A model generated the notes under the pieces. It did not search any database. It was not told the DNA's origin and worked only from the letters and a program-made list of their open reading frames with translations. DNA of 64,000 nucleotides, from positions 1-64,000 of the forward strand of contig JAUSOY010000043.1 of the NCBI GenBank assembly GCA_030656615.1. The letters run 5' to 3'. Each line of letters starts with the position of its first letter. The first letter of the stretch is position 1. The stretch comes from Bacteroidales bacterium. Its GTDB lineage: Bacteria; Bacteroidota; Bacteroidia; Bacteroidales; TTA-H9. The translations under genes and the position numbers were made by a program. Of this stretch, positions 25,537 to 35,656 are shown piece after piece.

Positions 25537-27168
25537 TTAAAAAATCAAGTTTTTAAACGAGAAATTTTCAGAATCGAACAATCCTTTGTCACTCATTTTC
25601 AAGGATGGTATTACTAATAGTGCCATAAAAGACAAGCTCATGTAAGGTGCTTGTAAGGCTGAGCCTGCGGCTTTAACGAGGGTGTCCAGACGCTCATATG
25701 CACTTGCCACATTTTCAGCAGAATCATTACTCAAAATACCTCCTACTGCCAACGGTAAAATGTATTTATTCGAACCATCCACAAAACAAATTCCGCCTTT
25801 ATTTCTATTTATCAGCTCTATCGCGAGACAAATATCCTCATCATTACTCCCTACAGCTACAATATTATGACTATCGTGGGCCACACTTGAGGCAAATGCA
25901 CCTCTTTTCAAACCAAAACCTTTTACCAGACCCATTGCAGGCCGTGATTTCTGATAGCGGTTTAGTAAAATAATTTTTAAAATGTCATTTTCCAGATCTT
26001 CAACCACAAACTCATTTACAATTTTAGGATGCACAACCAAAGCGGAAGTAACTATTTGACCATCATGCACCTGAATAACATTTGCTTTTGAACCTGTAGC
26101 GCGAATTTGAATATTGCCAATGCTTACCGGATTTTCATAGAAAAGATTCGGACAGCTTGTCGGAATCCTTTGAATATCTGAAATTCCATTACCTGCTACC
26201 CGCTTTCCATCAATACGCACTTCGGCAACATCCATCGTTTCAAGATTTTTAACGATAATGTAATTCGCCGGATCGCCAGCTTGCATTAATCCGCCCGGAA
26301 TATTATAATGTCTGGCAGGATTTAATGTACAGGCTCTCAATACATTCATAAAAGGATGACCCAAAGCCAACGCTCGTTTCATCAATACGTTAATATGGCC
26401 CTTAAGCAAGGCGTCGGGATGCATATCATCCGTACATAACATTACCCGTTCAGGATGGGTGCTTAAAAGAGGAGCCAGAACATTAAAATTCCGCGCGGCA
26501 CTACCTTCCCGAATCTGTATCATCATACCGCCCGCAATTTTTTCGAGCGCTTCTTCGAGTGTATAGCATTCATGATCCGTGCTTATGCCTGCAGCCAAAT
26601 ATTTTTTAAGATCATCGCCATGCAAACCCGGAGCATGTCCATCAATGGGTTTATGCAATTGATGGGCAGCAGCAATTTTAGCCATAACCTCCGGATCATT
26701 ATAGATAACTCCGGGGAAATTCATCATCTCACTCAGAAAGTGTATATCATCTCGCTGAAGCAAACTTCGAACACCTTCTGAATCGATAATAGCCCCGGAA
26801 GTTTCAAAAGCAGTTGCCGGTACGCATGACGGTGCTCCAAAACTAAAAATGAACGGCGTTGTGGACGCATTTTCAAGCATAAACTCAACTCCCTTTACTC
26901 CCAGCACATTAGCAATTTCGTGTGGATCAACAACGGCTGCTACCGTTCCATGCCTCATTGCCACGCGTGCAAATTCGGCAGGGGTAAGCATGGAGCTTTC
27001 TATATGAACATGGGCATCGATGAGACCTGGCAAAATATATACATCGTCTACATCATCTTTTTCTTCAATGGATTTAATTATTCCATCTTGTACCAAAATG
27101 CTTCCCGGAAAGATTCTGCCGGAAACCGGATCGGCAATTTTCCCCTGAATACGATAAGTTTCGTTCAT
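25537..27168 (-). CDS. ade: adenine deaminase
   Basis: Converts adenine to hypoxanthine and ammonia for purine salvage. Amidohydrolase-type barrel: LPGLIDAHVHIESSML (metal HxH), AVVDPHEIANVLG, DGHAPGL, STDHE and LCTDDMHPDAL. The C-terminal adenine-deaminase domain has RYQKSRPAMGLVKGFGLKRGAFASSVAHDSHN. With the ATG at 27168 it has 543 residues; a GTG at 27195 would overlap the upstream gene and adds nine unrelated residues. It follows the DUF4476 gene by 16 bases. Confidence 0.94.
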   Translation of the reverse strand: MNETYRIQGKIADPVSGRIFPGSILVQDGIIKSIEEKDDVDDVYILPGLIDAHVHIESSMLTPAEFARVAMRHGTVAAVVDPHEIANVLGVKGVEFMLENASTTPFIFSFGAPSCVPATAFETSGAIIDSEGVRSLLQRDDIHFLSEMMNFPGVIYNDPEVMAKIAAAHQLHKPIDGHAPGLHGDDLKKYLAAGISTDHECYTLEEALEKIAGGMMIQIREGSAARNFNVLAPLLSTHPERVMLCTDDMHPDALLKGHINVLMKRALALGHPFMNVLRACTLNPARHYNIPGGLMQAGDPANYIIVKNLETMDVAEVRIDGKRVAGNGISDIQRIPTSCPNLFYENPVSIGNIQIRATGSKANVIQVHDGQIVTSALVVHPKIVNEFVVEDLENDILKIILLNRYQKSRPAMGLVKGFGLKRGAFASSVAHDSHNIVAVGSNDEDICLAIELINRNKGGICFVDGSNKYILPLAVGGILSNDSAENVASAYERLDTLVKAAGSALQAPYMSLSFMALLVIPSLKMSDKGLFDSENFSFKNLIF

Positions 27169-27184
27169 AAAACTGCTTTTTAAT

Positions 27185-28264
27185 TTATTCTCCACCGATG
27201 AATTTCAGTAAATCCTGCTTACTCGATTCAAAAGAAAAAGCTTCCGTTACAACATAATATTTCTCACGATCGAGGCAATAATCGTATGCAAACTTTGCCA
27301 ATTCCATTTTCGAAGATTCGTATTGCATCAATTTTACAATTTCCAGAATCTGATGCGAGGTAAAACACTTGCGGGCGCCAATCGATTGACGTGCCATCGA
27401 AAGACGTGTATTATTAAAACTCTGCTTATCAATCATCGATTTCATTTCCCTGAAATCAGCATCATTTATCATACAGGGATTAATAGGCGGCATGGGATCG
27501 AAACCTACACCGGGCATATTATGTCTGACAAATGAGATAAATTCGTTGCTCAGTATCTCCTGCCTAAGAACCTGGGCAGCTCCTTCCAGATTTCGCTGAT
27601 CAAAAGCAAACTGACTTACCGCCTTCAAATAATTCAATCGAATCTGCTCCATCGGAATTAAAGAAGATAGTTTCATGATATGTGCAACCGACAGACAGTT
27701 ATTACGACTGATATCGATAGCCAGATTTAAACGCGAATTTTCATCATTTTGCTGCTGAACCTGAAAAGCTAAGAAGTTAAAATCTTCTGCAGAAACTGGC
27801 ATCTGACATCCTCGTGGACCGGTATAACCTTCCCAAACTGGATACATATACGGTGGGAAATTCATCACCGGAACCTGATTAATCGGTACGGCCATCTGCA
27901 TTCCATTGACAAAATCATGCAAGCGAAAAACCGTCGAAAAGAAAGCGAAAACGTCGTATACATCATAAAAATTCTCTTTATCTCTAACGTTAGGATATAC
28001 TGCCATAGCAAAAGCCAGCCGTTCCTCATCACTGTAAAATAATTGTGCCAATTTTTTTACCTGATACGAAGTCAGTGAGTACCTGCCCATCCATGTCCGG
28101 CCATTCTGCATGCGCATAGCATCTGTTTTTTGCATACTAAATTGATCGAAATACTGATTATAAACCCTGTCAGGCATTTTTTCGGCAGGCAATTGCTGTT
28201 GATTTTGAGCCAGAACTACCAGTCCGGCTATGGATAAGAAAACTGCCAGAAATATACGTTTCAT
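27185..28264 (-). CDS. DUF4476-domain secreted protein
   Basis: A 359-residue exported protein with a signal peptide (cleavage near VVLAQ-N). Two or three copies of the helical DUF4476 unit are visible: YFDQFSMQKTDAMRM...LTSYQVKKLAQLFYSDEERLAFAMAVYPNVRDKENFYDVYDVF, a middle copy ending before CMINDADF, and DADFREMKSMIDKQSFNNTRLSMARQSIGARKCFTSHQ. Each has the pattern 'L.S.Qv..l..l...e..rL.fak.aY....D..ny'. The function is unknown. Promoter 23 bases upstream; adenine deaminase follows in the same direction. Confidence 0.85.
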   Translation of the reverse strand: MKRIFLAVFLSIAGLVVLAQNQQQLPAEKMPDRVYNQYFDQFSMQKTDAMRMQNGRTWMGRYSLTSYQVKKLAQLFYSDEERLAFAMAVYPNVRDKENFYDVYDVFAFFSTVFRLHDFVNGMQMAVPINQVPVMNFPPYMYPVWEGYTGPRGCQMPVSAEDFNFLAFQVQQQNDENSRLNLAIDISRNNCLSVAHIMKLSSLIPMEQIRLNYLKAVSQFAFDQRNLEGAAQVLRQEILSNEFISFVRHNMPGVGFDPMPPINPCMINDADFREMKSMIDKQSFNNTRLSMARQSIGARKCFTSHQILEIVKLMQYESSKMELAKFAYDYCLDREKYYVVTEAFSFESSKQDLLKFIGGE

Positions 28265-28287
28265 AATAATACAGATATTTATTTATG

Positions 28288-28295
28288 CAAACCTA
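28288..28295 (-). promoter_or_regulatory. -7 element of the DUF4476 gene
   Basis: TAGGTTTG on the minus strand, 23 bases before the ATG. Confidence 0.5.
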
Positions 28296-28390
28296 AGCGT
28301 AATCACGCGAACTTACAATAGTTGAATATGTTTCATCCGTACGAAACTTTTATACTTTTATACAGTATTTCCGAATGCACCAGATTGCCC

Positions 28391-29575
28391 ATGAAAACAT
28401 ACAAACTTCAGGCCGGATTAATCATCCCTGTTCATCAAAAACCAATACCCAATGGAATTATTCATCTCGATGCAGATGGAATAATTCTCGGTTTATACGA
28501 CGAATCGGAATACTGTTCTGAAACGGTTTGGTATGATGGAATTATTTGTCCCGGTTTTATCAATGCACATACACATCTCGAATTATCAGGCATGAAAACC
28601 CTGATTCCGGAAGGAAGTGGGCTGAACGCATTCATTGGTCACGTAGAAAAACTAAAACAACATCATCTGACTGATGAATCTTTAATGCTGGCAGCGATGG
28701 ATGATATGTGGGAATCAGGAACCGTAGCCGCCTGCGATATTTCAAATACAAGGGCCAGTATTTCAGTAAAAAACAATCGGGAAATTTATTGGCATAATTT
28801 CATCGAAGTTTTCGGATCGCATCCATCGGTAGCACAGTCTCAATTTGACAAAGGGATTGAACTACTTAAAGAATTCCAAAGTAGGTTACCGCAATTTAAA
28901 TCGAGTTTAAGCCCCCATGCCACATATAGTCTGTCTACTGAGCTGTTTAATTTGCTTAAAGAATACATTTCAAATTACCCTGGTCCATTTAGTATTCATA
29001 ATTCCGAAAGTGAAGACGAAATAGCACTTTTCACCAGAAATGAAGGAAAGATTGCCACACGACTCCGCGAATGGGGTGTTCCATCCGATTATTTGCCATT
29101 TTCAGCTAAAAGGCCATTGCAAAGCATTTATAATCTATTACCTAATTTGCAACGCGTATTATTGGTTCACAACACCTTATCCAATGCCGCTGATCTGGAT
29201 TTTATTATGCAGGCTTTTTCCGATCCATGGTTTTGTCTTTGCCCGGAGTCTAATCAATACATCAGTAAGCAAATGCCGATTGTCGTGCTTTTCCGCAAAT
29301 TCACTGACCGGATTTGTTTAGGAACCGATAGTTATGCTTCATCGGGTAGTTTAAGCATTGCCCGTCAGATATATTTGCTGATGCAGCAAAAAAACGGGCC
29401 CGGACTGGAGGAAGCCATTCGATGGGGAAGTATAAACGGGGCACGTTTTATGAATATCGAAGAGAAATTTGGCACGTTGGAACCTGGGAAAAAGCCAGGA
29501 ATCATTCAGATTACCGGCTTTGACCTTCAAAAAGAGCATTGGATTAACGAACCCATGGTCAAACGAATCTTTTAA
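28391..29575 (+). CDS. metal-dependent amidohydrolase (cytosine/aminofutalosine deaminase-like)
   Basis: A 394-residue deaminase of the ATZ/TRZ-like subfamily. Metal and catalytic motifs are in order: NAHTHLELSG (HxH), SPHATYSLS, IHNSESEDE (His and catalytic Glu), LVHNT and LGTDSYASSG (final Asp). The pattern is close to aminofutalosine deaminase (MqnX, menaquinone synthesis) and to related nucleoside deaminases; the substrate cannot be settled from sequence alone, and no other mqn gene is in the window. The ATG at 28391 fits the family N-terminus better than one at 28322. Confidence 0.82.
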   Translation: MKTYKLQAGLIIPVHQKPIPNGIIHLDADGIILGLYDESEYCSETVWYDGIICPGFINAHTHLELSGMKTLIPEGSGLNAFIGHVEKLKQHHLTDESLMLAAMDDMWESGTVAACDISNTRASISVKNNREIYWHNFIEVFGSHPSVAQSQFDKGIELLKEFQSRLPQFKSSLSPHATYSLSTELFNLLKEYISNYPGPFSIHNSESEDEIALFTRNEGKIATRLREWGVPSDYLPFSAKRPLQSIYNLLPNLQRVLLVHNTLSNAADLDFIMQAFSDPWFCLCPESNQYISKQMPIVVLFRKFTDRICLGTDSYASSGSLSIARQIYLLMQQKNGPGLEEAIRWGSINGARFMNIEEKFGTLEPGKKPGIIQITGFDLQKEHWINEPMVKRIF

Positions 29576-29582
29576 AAATAAA

Positions 29583-29607
29583 AAAAACCGGCGAAATGCC
29601 GGTTTTT
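29583..29607. terminator. bidirectional terminator between amidohydrolase and groL
   Basis: Hairpin AAAAACCGGC-GAAAT-GCCGGTTTTT, with T or A runs on both sides, between convergent genes. Confidence 0.85.
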
Positions 29608-29631
29608 AAAAAAATTATCGGAATAAACCGA

Positions 29632-31278
29632 TTAGTACATATCACCCATTCCACCGGGCATTCCACCAGGCATTCCACCGGGCATCGAAGATTTCTCTTC
29701 TTTATGCTCAACCACAACACATTCTGTAGTTAAGAGCATACCAGCAATGGAGGCTGCGTTTTCGAGTGCAACGCGGGCTACCTTAGTAGGGTCAATAACT
29801 CCGGTTTCGTACAGGTTTTCATAAACTTCGGTACGAGCATTAAATCCATAATCCTTTTTACCTTCACGTACCTTCTGAACGATAACCGAACCTTCCAGAC
29901 CAGCATTGGCAACAATCTGACGAAGAGGCTCTTCAAGCGCTCTGCGAATGATTCCAATACCACTGTTTTCGTCGTAATTATCACCCTTAAGTCCTTTTAT
30001 ATCTTCGATAGCGCGAATAAAAGCAACACCACCGCCTGGAACAATTCCTTCTTCAATAGCAGCACGGGTTGCATTTAAAGCATCTTCAAAACGGTCTTTA
30101 CGCTCTTTCATTTCTACTTCGCTGGCAGCGCCAACATAGATAACGGCAACTCCACCGGCCAGCTTGGCAAGACGTTCCTGAAGTTTTTCCTTATCATAAT
30201 CAGAAGTCGTTGATTGAACCTGCGCTTTGATTTGATTAATACGGCTTTCAATCGTCGCTTTTTCTCCGCGGCCACTTACGATGGTTGTATTTTCTTTATC
30301 AATCGTGATTTTTTCAGCACGTCCGAGATAAGTAAGGTCTGCATCTTCGAGCTTATAACCTTTTTCTTCAGAAATTACGGTACCGCCAGTAAGAATCGCG
30401 ATATCCTCAAGCATTTCCTTACGACGGTCACCAAAACCAGGAGCCTTAACAGCAGCCACTTTCAATGAACCCCTCAGGCGGTTAACCACGAGTGTGGCCA
30501 ATGCTTCACCTTCCATGTCTTCGGCAATAATAACCAAAGGACGTCCGGTTTGAACAACTTTCTCGAGAATGGGTAAAAAATCCTTCATTACACTGATTTT
30601 TTTATCAAAAATCAGAATATACGGATCTTCGTATACCACTTCCATTTTTTCGGTATTGGTAACGAAGTATGGAGAAATATAGCCACGGTCGAACTGCATA
30701 CCTTCTACCACCTTAACACTGGTATCCATTCCTTTAGCTTCTTCGATGGTAATTACACCTTCTTTAGTAACTCTTGACATTGCTTCGGCGATAAGTCTTC
30801 CGATTTCAAAATCATTATTGGCTGAAATGGTAGCAACCTGTTCAATTTTTTCGTTGCTATCGCCAACCTGAATGCTTTGCTTTTTAAGCGATTTTACAAC
30901 TGCAATCACCGCTTTTTCAATACCACGTTTCAAATCCATGGGGTTAGCGCCACCCGTTACATTGCGAAGGCCATTAACATAAATCGCCTGAGCCAGCAGT
31001 GTGGCGGTTGTAGTGCCATCACCTGCGAGGTCGTTGGTTTTTGAAGCCACTTCCTTCACCATCTGGGCTCCCATGTTTTCGGTCTTGTCTTTTAATTCGA
31101 TTTCTTTGGCGACGGTAACACCATCTTTGGTAACCATGGGTGCTCCGTATGATTTTTCGATAATAACATTGCGACCTTTAGGTCCAAGGGTTATTTTAAC
31201 TGCATTCGCCAGTGAATCAACACCTCTTTTTAAGGCTTCTCTTGCGTCATAGCTATAAATGATATCTTTTGATGCCAT
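29632..31278 (-). CDS. groL: chaperonin GroEL
   Basis: 60-kDa chaperonin that folds proteins inside the GroEL/GroES cage using ATP. The 548 residues show the usual landmarks: [21 protein letters not shown], and [23 protein letters not shown]; the flexible tail carries three GGM-type repeats ([17 protein letters not shown]). It is the second gene of a groS-groL operon. Confidence 0.98.
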   Translation of the reverse strand: MASKDIIYSYDAREALKRGVDSLANAVKITLGPKGRNVIIEKSYGAPMVTKDGVTVAKEIELKDKTENMGAQMVKEVASKTNDLAGDGTTTATLLAQAIYVNGLRNVTGGANPMDLKRGIEKAVIAVVKSLKKQSIQVGDSNEKIEQVATISANNDFEIGRLIAEAMSRVTKEGVITIEEAKGMDTSVKVVEGMQFDRGYISPYFVTNTEKMEVVYEDPYILIFDKKISVMKDFLPILEKVVQTGRPLVIIAEDMEGEALATLVVNRLRGSLKVAAVKAPGFGDRRKEMLEDIAILTGGTVISEEKGYKLEDADLTYLGRAEKITIDKENTTIVSGRGEKATIESRINQIKAQVQSTTSDYDKEKLQERLAKLAGGVAVIYVGAASEVEMKERKDRFEDALNATRAAIEEGIVPGGGVAFIRAIEDIKGLKGDNYDENSGIGIIRRALEEPLRQIVANAGLEGSVIVQKVREGKKDYGFNARTEVYENLYETGVIDPTKVARVALENAASIAGMLLTTECVVVEHKEEKSSMPGGMPGGMPGGMGDMY

Positions 31279-31311
31279 AATATTATTGATTTTTTATTGT
31301 GATTCTATGTA

Positions 31312-31590
31312 TTAAATAATCGCGAGAATATCCGATTCACGCATAATGAGATAATCTTTGCCTTCAACATTGATTTCAGTACCTGAATACTTACCATAAA
31401 GTACTAAGTCTCCAACGTTAACAGTCATCGGTTCATCTTTTTTACCAGTTCCAACGGCTATAACCGTTCCACGTTGTGGTTTTTCTTTAGCAGTATCAGG
31501 AATGATGATGCCTGCAGCAGTTTTTAATTCTGCAGCAGCGGGCTCTACCAGAACCCGGTCAGATAAAGGTTTAATGTTTACACTTGCCAT
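31312..31590 (-). CDS. groS: co-chaperonin GroES
   Basis: 10-kDa lid of the GroEL cage, 92 residues. [12 protein letters not shown] at the N-terminus, the mobile loop [25 protein letters not shown], and the C-terminal [13 protein letters not shown] are diagnostic. It is separated from groL by 33 bases. Confidence 0.98.
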   Translation of the reverse strand: MASVNIKPLSDRVLVEPAAAELKTAAGIIIPDTAKEKPQRGTVIAVGTGKKDEPMTVNVGDLVLYGKYSGTEINVEGKDYLIMRESDILAII

Positions 31591-31653
31591 AATCTATATG
31601 TTTATTGGTTATTAATACTATTTTTTTCATGAGCCATTGATCAGATATTATGC

Positions 31654-31685
31654 CAAAGGATTTTTACACCCCCCAATATCGCAAA
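31654..31685 (-). promoter_or_regulatory. groSL promoter
   Basis: Minus strand TTTG (31682-31685) and ATCCTTTG (31654-31661, one step off the consensus) separated by 20 bases, 63 bases before the ATG. No CIRCE element is present. Confidence 0.45.
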
Positions 31686-31774
31686 ACGCAAGCTTTATCG
31701 CCTTAAAAACACAACAAAATCATCCTAATTGATTGATTTGTTGTTTGTTAGCAATGTAATGTCAGTATACAAAA

Positions 31775-31808
31775 AAAATGTCAGAACGATATGACATTCT
31801 GACATTTT
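31775..31808 (-). terminator. terminator of the lptE-TPR-secG unit
   Basis: Perfect 12-base arms AAAATGTCAGAA/TTCTGACATTTT, followed on the minus strand by a run of eight T. It separates secG from groS. Confidence 0.85.
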
Positions 31809-31832
31809 CAAGATTTTGTACGACAAAAAAGC

Positions 31833-32201
31833 TTACTCGCCTTCTTCAGGCTCTAAAGGCACCGCTTCTGTCTGTTTAGGGGCTGGTTGGTAATCGCCAA
31901 CTTTCTTTGCCGCTTCCTGTTGTTTTTCGAGTTCGCTGGCAGTAGGTGCAGCATTTACCGCATTTTGCTGATTACGGGGAATAACGAACAATGAAAATAA
32001 ACTAAGTACTAAAAGTACAACAGCAAGTGTCCATGTTGATTTTTCTAGAAAATCAGTTGTTTTCCGAACTCCAAGAAATTGGTTAGAACCGGAAAAATTT
32101 GACGCTAATCCACCACCTTTTGAATTTTGAACCAAAACCACCAGGGTTAATAAGGCGCAAGTGATGAGGATGAGGATAGAAACCAGAATATAAGCTCCCA
32201 T
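31833..32201 (-). CDS. secG: preprotein translocase subunit SecG
   Basis: Small inner-membrane partner of SecYE. Two membrane segments (residues about 3-23 and 53-75) flank the conserved VLVQNSKGGGLASNFSGSNQFLGVRKTTDFLEK loop region. The C-terminal tail is Pro/Glu/Gln-rich and longer than in E. coli, as in other Bacteroidota. 11 bases after the TPR gene. Confidence 0.93.
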   Translation of the reverse strand: MGAYILVSILILITCALLTLVVLVQNSKGGGLASNFSGSNQFLGVRKTTDFLEKSTWTLAVVLLVLSLFSLFVIPRNQQNAVNAAPTASELEKQQEAAKKVGDYQPAPKQTEAVPLEPEEGE

Positions 32202-32212
32202 GAGTAAATTAT

Positions 32213-33562
32213 TTAACTATTTGAAATTTTCTGAATTTGGCCTGCAAAGTAAGTACTTTTTTCCGGATATTTCAACATCAGTTGCTCATAAATTTTAAGC
32301 GCCTTTTTTATATTACCTTGCTTAAAGTATATAACTGCTAAAGTTTCAGAAACAATTTCCTCATTATCGGTACTACTGTGGCGTGCAAACTCATCCGGGC
32401 TATAAAACTCGTGTTTAGGTCTTGAAATGGAGGAGTTTGTTTGTAAGAAGCGATTAATCAGATCAATTTGTTCGTTAACATGTTCTTTGTTGGTCTTAAT
32501 ATCCCGGGGTTCTGCCGATTGCTCTTTCAGGCTTGATTCCAAATCGTATGAAGGATATTTGGGTATAACAGTATGCGAAGGTATTATTGGGGGTGCCGAT
32601 TGAAAATCCAAAGCCTGTTTGGCCAATTTTGATTCCTTTTCCCGCGCGGAACGTAATTCCTCCAGACGTTGATCAATCAACATCAATAAAGCTTCTTTTT
32701 TACTTACTTCGTGTAATTCTTTCGGGACAATTTCTGATTCTTCAACAGGAATATCCGATTCTGTTACATTTTCCTGCGTACTGACCGGCATTACTTCCTG
32801 TATAGCTGGAACAGGTGATTCTGAAACTTTCAAGAATTCATCCTCAGTGATTGATGGTTCAGGTTCGGGCACTACTACCGGTATTTCCTCCGAGATCTCT
32901 ACTTCTGTAAGTTCCGGGGATTTCAGCGTTTCTGGTGCAATATCCGATTGGGTCTGAACAACAGGGTCCACTGGTCTAATAATTTCTTCAAGCGGTTCTT
33001 CGGTGGGTCGAAGAAATGTCTTCTCTGCCACATTCGTATTTTCTTTAAGAAAATCTCTGACTTCTTCCTTCTCCAATAGAGGAGGAATTAAATCTGTAGA
33101 GCCTTCGTCCTCCGTATTATACGTCTGCTCAACAAGCGGGGGTGGAAAAAAATGATGTTGAGGGATTACCCTCTCCTCAATGGAATCCATCCGGATATTT
33201 TCATCCGGTAATGAAACCCTTACAGGCACAACAGGCGTTTCAACTTCAACAATTCTTTCTTTCTGAATCGGGACCAAAGGCTCTGGAGTGAATTCCTTTT
33301 TAAAAGGCACAGGAGCATCATTTGCTTCTTCCAGGCTCGAGATAAGGTATTGAAGCAATCGGCGTTCTCCGGCGTATATCGCAGCGAATTTCAGCCTCGA
33401 CTGATACAAGAGCCGGTTATTAGAAAACAGATTCGCCAGATATAGCAATTGAGCTGACTGACAATAGGGAAACTGCCTGGTAATTTCTTCCAGAAACTTC
33501 AATGAATTTCCATCGAGTTTCGATGGATCCTCCAATATTTTTATGAAGTCATTCGGATTCAT
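32213..33562 (-). CDS. TPR-containing protein of the lptE-secG block
   Basis: A 449-residue cytoplasmic-looking protein without a signal peptide. The N-terminal 75 residues are helical ([27 protein letters not shown]). The middle (about 80-370) is Pro/Glu-rich and disordered in appearance, and the C-terminal 60 residues contain one clear TPR-like unit ([33 protein letters not shown]). Proteins of this kind sit at this place in many Bacteroidales, but the function is not known. Confidence 0.75.
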   Translation of the reverse strand: MNPNDFIKILEDPSKLDGNSLKFLEEITRQFPYCQSAQLLYLANLFSNNRLLYQSRLKFAAIYAGERRLLQYLISSLEEANDAPVPFKKEFTPEPLVPIQKERIVEVETPVVPVRVSLPDENIRMDSIEERVIPQHHFFPPPLVEQTYNTEDEGSTDLIPPLLEKEEVRDFLKENTNVAEKTFLRPTEEPLEEIIRPVDPVVQTQSDIAPETLKSPELTEVEISEEIPVVVPEPEPSITEDEFLKVSESPVPAIQEVMPVSTQENVTESDIPVEESEIVPKELHEVSKKEALLMLIDQRLEELRSAREKESKLAKQALDFQSAPPIIPSHTVIPKYPSYDLESSLKEQSAEPRDIKTNKEHVNEQIDLINRFLQTNSSISRPKHEFYSPDEFARHSSTDNEEIVSETLAVIYFKQGNIKKALKIYEQLMLKYPEKSTYFAGQIQKISNS

Positions 33563-33572
33563 ACCTAATAAT

Positions 33573-34085
33573 TTACCAATTAACTACCGCTTTATTAAAT
33601 ATATCGTCGACCAAAGCCTGAGTAATTTCATCGATCAGTCCGGTTTGAATAGAATTTAAATTTTGCGTACTCGGATAATCTGAGAAGCGGGTAAATGATT
33701 GCTCGAAATTATCTGTTTCTTTATATCGGTTGACAAATTTAACCCTGACAGTTATCGTAAGGCGATTAAGAGCCGCTGTTTCGTTACCTTGAATTGCAGT
33801 CGGTGCTGTAGTGTAATTGGTTATTGCTCCCTCGATATGCAAATCGCCATCGCGACTCACCAGATTCAGACTGGTTTGAGATGAAAAACGATCACGCAGA
33901 GCATCAGTCAAAACCTGACTCATGGTTGGGACTACCAAAGGTGCTTCGTTGGGAAAATGTGTAATGGATATCGTTTTAGCTTCAACCGGTATCGATGCAC
34001 CTGTAAAACTATAGCCCACACGGCAGGATGAAAAAACCCCTGTCATTAGCAAAAACGCCAATGAAACTTTAATATAACGTATCAT
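33573..34085 (-). CDS. lptE: LptE-like LPS-assembly lipoprotein
   Basis: Outer-membrane lipoprotein that plugs and assembles the LPS transporter LptD. With the start at 34085 the signal is compact and ends in FSSC (Cys21), followed by the family motif YSFTGASIP. The remainder ([40 protein letters not shown]) matches LptE/DUF4136-like lipoproteins in Bacteroidota. A perfect -7 element 6 bases upstream excludes the earlier start at 34133. Confidence 0.88.
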   Translation of the reverse strand: MIRYIKVSLAFLLMTGVFSSCRVGYSFTGASIPVEAKTISITHFPNEAPLVVPTMSQVLTDALRDRFSSQTSLNLVSRDGDLHIEGAITNYTTAPTAIQGNETAALNRLTITVRVKFVNRYKETDNFEQSFTRFSDYPSTQNLNSIQTGLIDEITQALVDDIFNKAVVNW

Positions 34086-34091
34086 AAGAAA

Positions 34092-34099
34092 CAAAAGTA
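34092..34099 (-). promoter_or_regulatory. -7 element of lptE
   Basis: TACTTTTG on the minus strand, 6 bases before the ATG. Transcription would begin at or next to the start codon, giving an almost leaderless message. Confidence 0.45.
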
Positions 34100-34138
34100 A
34101 TACTAATATTCCGAAACAGCCAAAGGGGGCCAAAGGCC

Positions 34139-35656
34139 TTATTCCGGATTGTTTTCCGACAAAGGAGAAGGATTATTCTCCATCAGATGAAACTTATAGG
34201 AGTCGATGGCAACCAATGCCGCCACGAAAGCCCAGAAAGGCACGCTTAATTTATCGGTATCCAAAAAGTTATTCATCACACCATGGATAAAGTAGGAAAT
34301 AAGGCCAAGTGTTATGCCCAGGGTAAGCCGCCTGAATTTTCTGTTGGTAGCTTTCCGGGTAAGCTGCAATCCATAATAAACAATGGAAGAATACAATAAA
34401 AGGATGATGATTAATCCTGGCAATCCCTGTTCGGCTAAAGGCCCGATATATTCGCTATGAGCATTGCCTTTATCACCGGCATTGGTACTAATAATTGTTT
34501 TTTCTTTAGAGAGTTGATAAGGGGCATAAACAAACTGATAAGCCCCGGGTCCCCAACCCAGAACTTTCCGTTCTTCATACAACCGGAGCGCGGCCTGCCA
34601 TCTGTTTATACGCTCGAGGTTGGACGCATCGCTCGAGATATTTGAAATAGACTGTATGTGTTCAACAAAATTTGCAGAAGAATCCTGTTTGTTCTTCTCA
34701 AGACGATCGAGTATCTGCTGCTGGAATGCAAAAAATAATCCGATTACTGCTGCGCTTGTAAGAAAAACAACATAAAATCGTATGCGCAGCAAAACAAGAA
34801 TAAGAATACCCATGGCCATAACTATGCTAATCCAGGCTGCACGACTAAACGATAAATATAGACCTGTAATTAACAAGGTTGAAGCGATTGCAGCAAAAAT
34901 CCAGGCTCTTTTACCAAATTTACAGTTTAAAGTAATTGCAACAAAAGGCGGGATAAATAATGCGAGAATGGCACCATAAGCCGTGTGGTCATTATAAAAA
35001 GGATCCATCACCCAATGTCCAATCTCTTCATCAAATCCAAAGCCTGCATGCCGGTATGTTGTATAAAGAACGACACCACATAACGAAAATCCATATGCCC
35101 ATATCAAGCGGGTAATATTCTCCGGCCTTTTAAAGAATAAAATTGCCAGAAAAAACATGGGGACAAGGAACCACAAGCGCGAGAAAAGATATTTAAAAGA
35201 AACCATGGGGAGCTCGCCCGTGATACTCGTTATAAACATCCATAGTATATGTACGATAACAAGAATGGCCAATGGATTCCTGTAACCGCTAAAATCTACC
35301 TTTTCTTCATAAAATAGCTTAATAAAAAAGAGTAGTAATACGCCTATAAGCATTGGTTCTGACGGCATCGATATGGCGACTCCCATATCCATATCCTGTA
35401 AAGTAATCGAAAAAGGAGTTACAAAAGCAATGAAAAGAAGAACCTTATCGAGATGAAAAATATAAAGAAGGCCAAACAGCAAACCTAAAGGAATAAGCAT
35501 ACCCCAATACAACTCTTTCATCAACAAGTACGAATTGAGGATGATAAAAGCTGCGGAAAGCCAGTAAACCCACTTGATTTTATATTTCTCGATCAAGGTT
35601 TGCGATAGTTTATGCGGTTTCGTCCAGATCTTCTTTACGTTGGGTAGGGCGTGCAT
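34139..35656 (-). CDS. O-antigen ligase / polymerase family membrane protein
   Basis: A 505-residue inner-membrane protein with about a dozen hydrophobic segments. The Wzy_C (O-antigen ligase/WaaL-like) landmark region appears as FSRAAWISIVMAMGILILV, then the large periplasmic loop with RINRWQAALRLYEERKVLGWGPGAYQ and GNAHSEYIGPLAEQGLPGLI; the HSEY His is typical for the catalytic loop. It could join O-antigen to lipid A core or polymerise exopolysaccharide. Its first 47 bases overlap the 3' end of the Wzz-like gene at 35610. Confidence 0.87.
   Translation of the reverse strand: MHALPNVKKIWTKPHKLSQTLIEKYKIKWVYWLSAAFIILNSYLLMKELYWGMLIPLGLLFGLLYIFHLDKVLLFIAFVTPFSITLQDMDMGVAISMPSEPMLIGVLLLFFIKLFYEEKVDFSGYRNPLAILVIVHILWMFITSITGELPMVSFKYLFSRLWFLVPMFFLAILFFKRPENITRLIWAYGFSLCGVVLYTTYRHAGFGFDEEIGHWVMDPFYNDHTAYGAILALFIPPFVAITLNCKFGKRAWIFAAIASTLLITGLYLSFSRAAWISIVMAMGILILVLLRIRFYVVFLTSAAVIGLFFAFQQQILDRLEKNKQDSSANFVEHIQSISNISSDASNLERINRWQAALRLYEERKVLGWGPGAYQFVYAPYQLSKEKTIISTNAGDKGNAHSEYIGPLAEQGLPGLIIILLLYSSIVYYGLQLTRKATNRKFRRLTLGITLGLISYFIHGVMNNFLDTDKLSVPFWAFVAALVAIDSYKFHLMENNPSPLSENNPE

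Noticed and set aside
31591-31832. CIRCE element for groESL
   Set aside because: No TTAGCACTC-N9-GAGTGCTAA is present; the inverted repeat here is a terminator.
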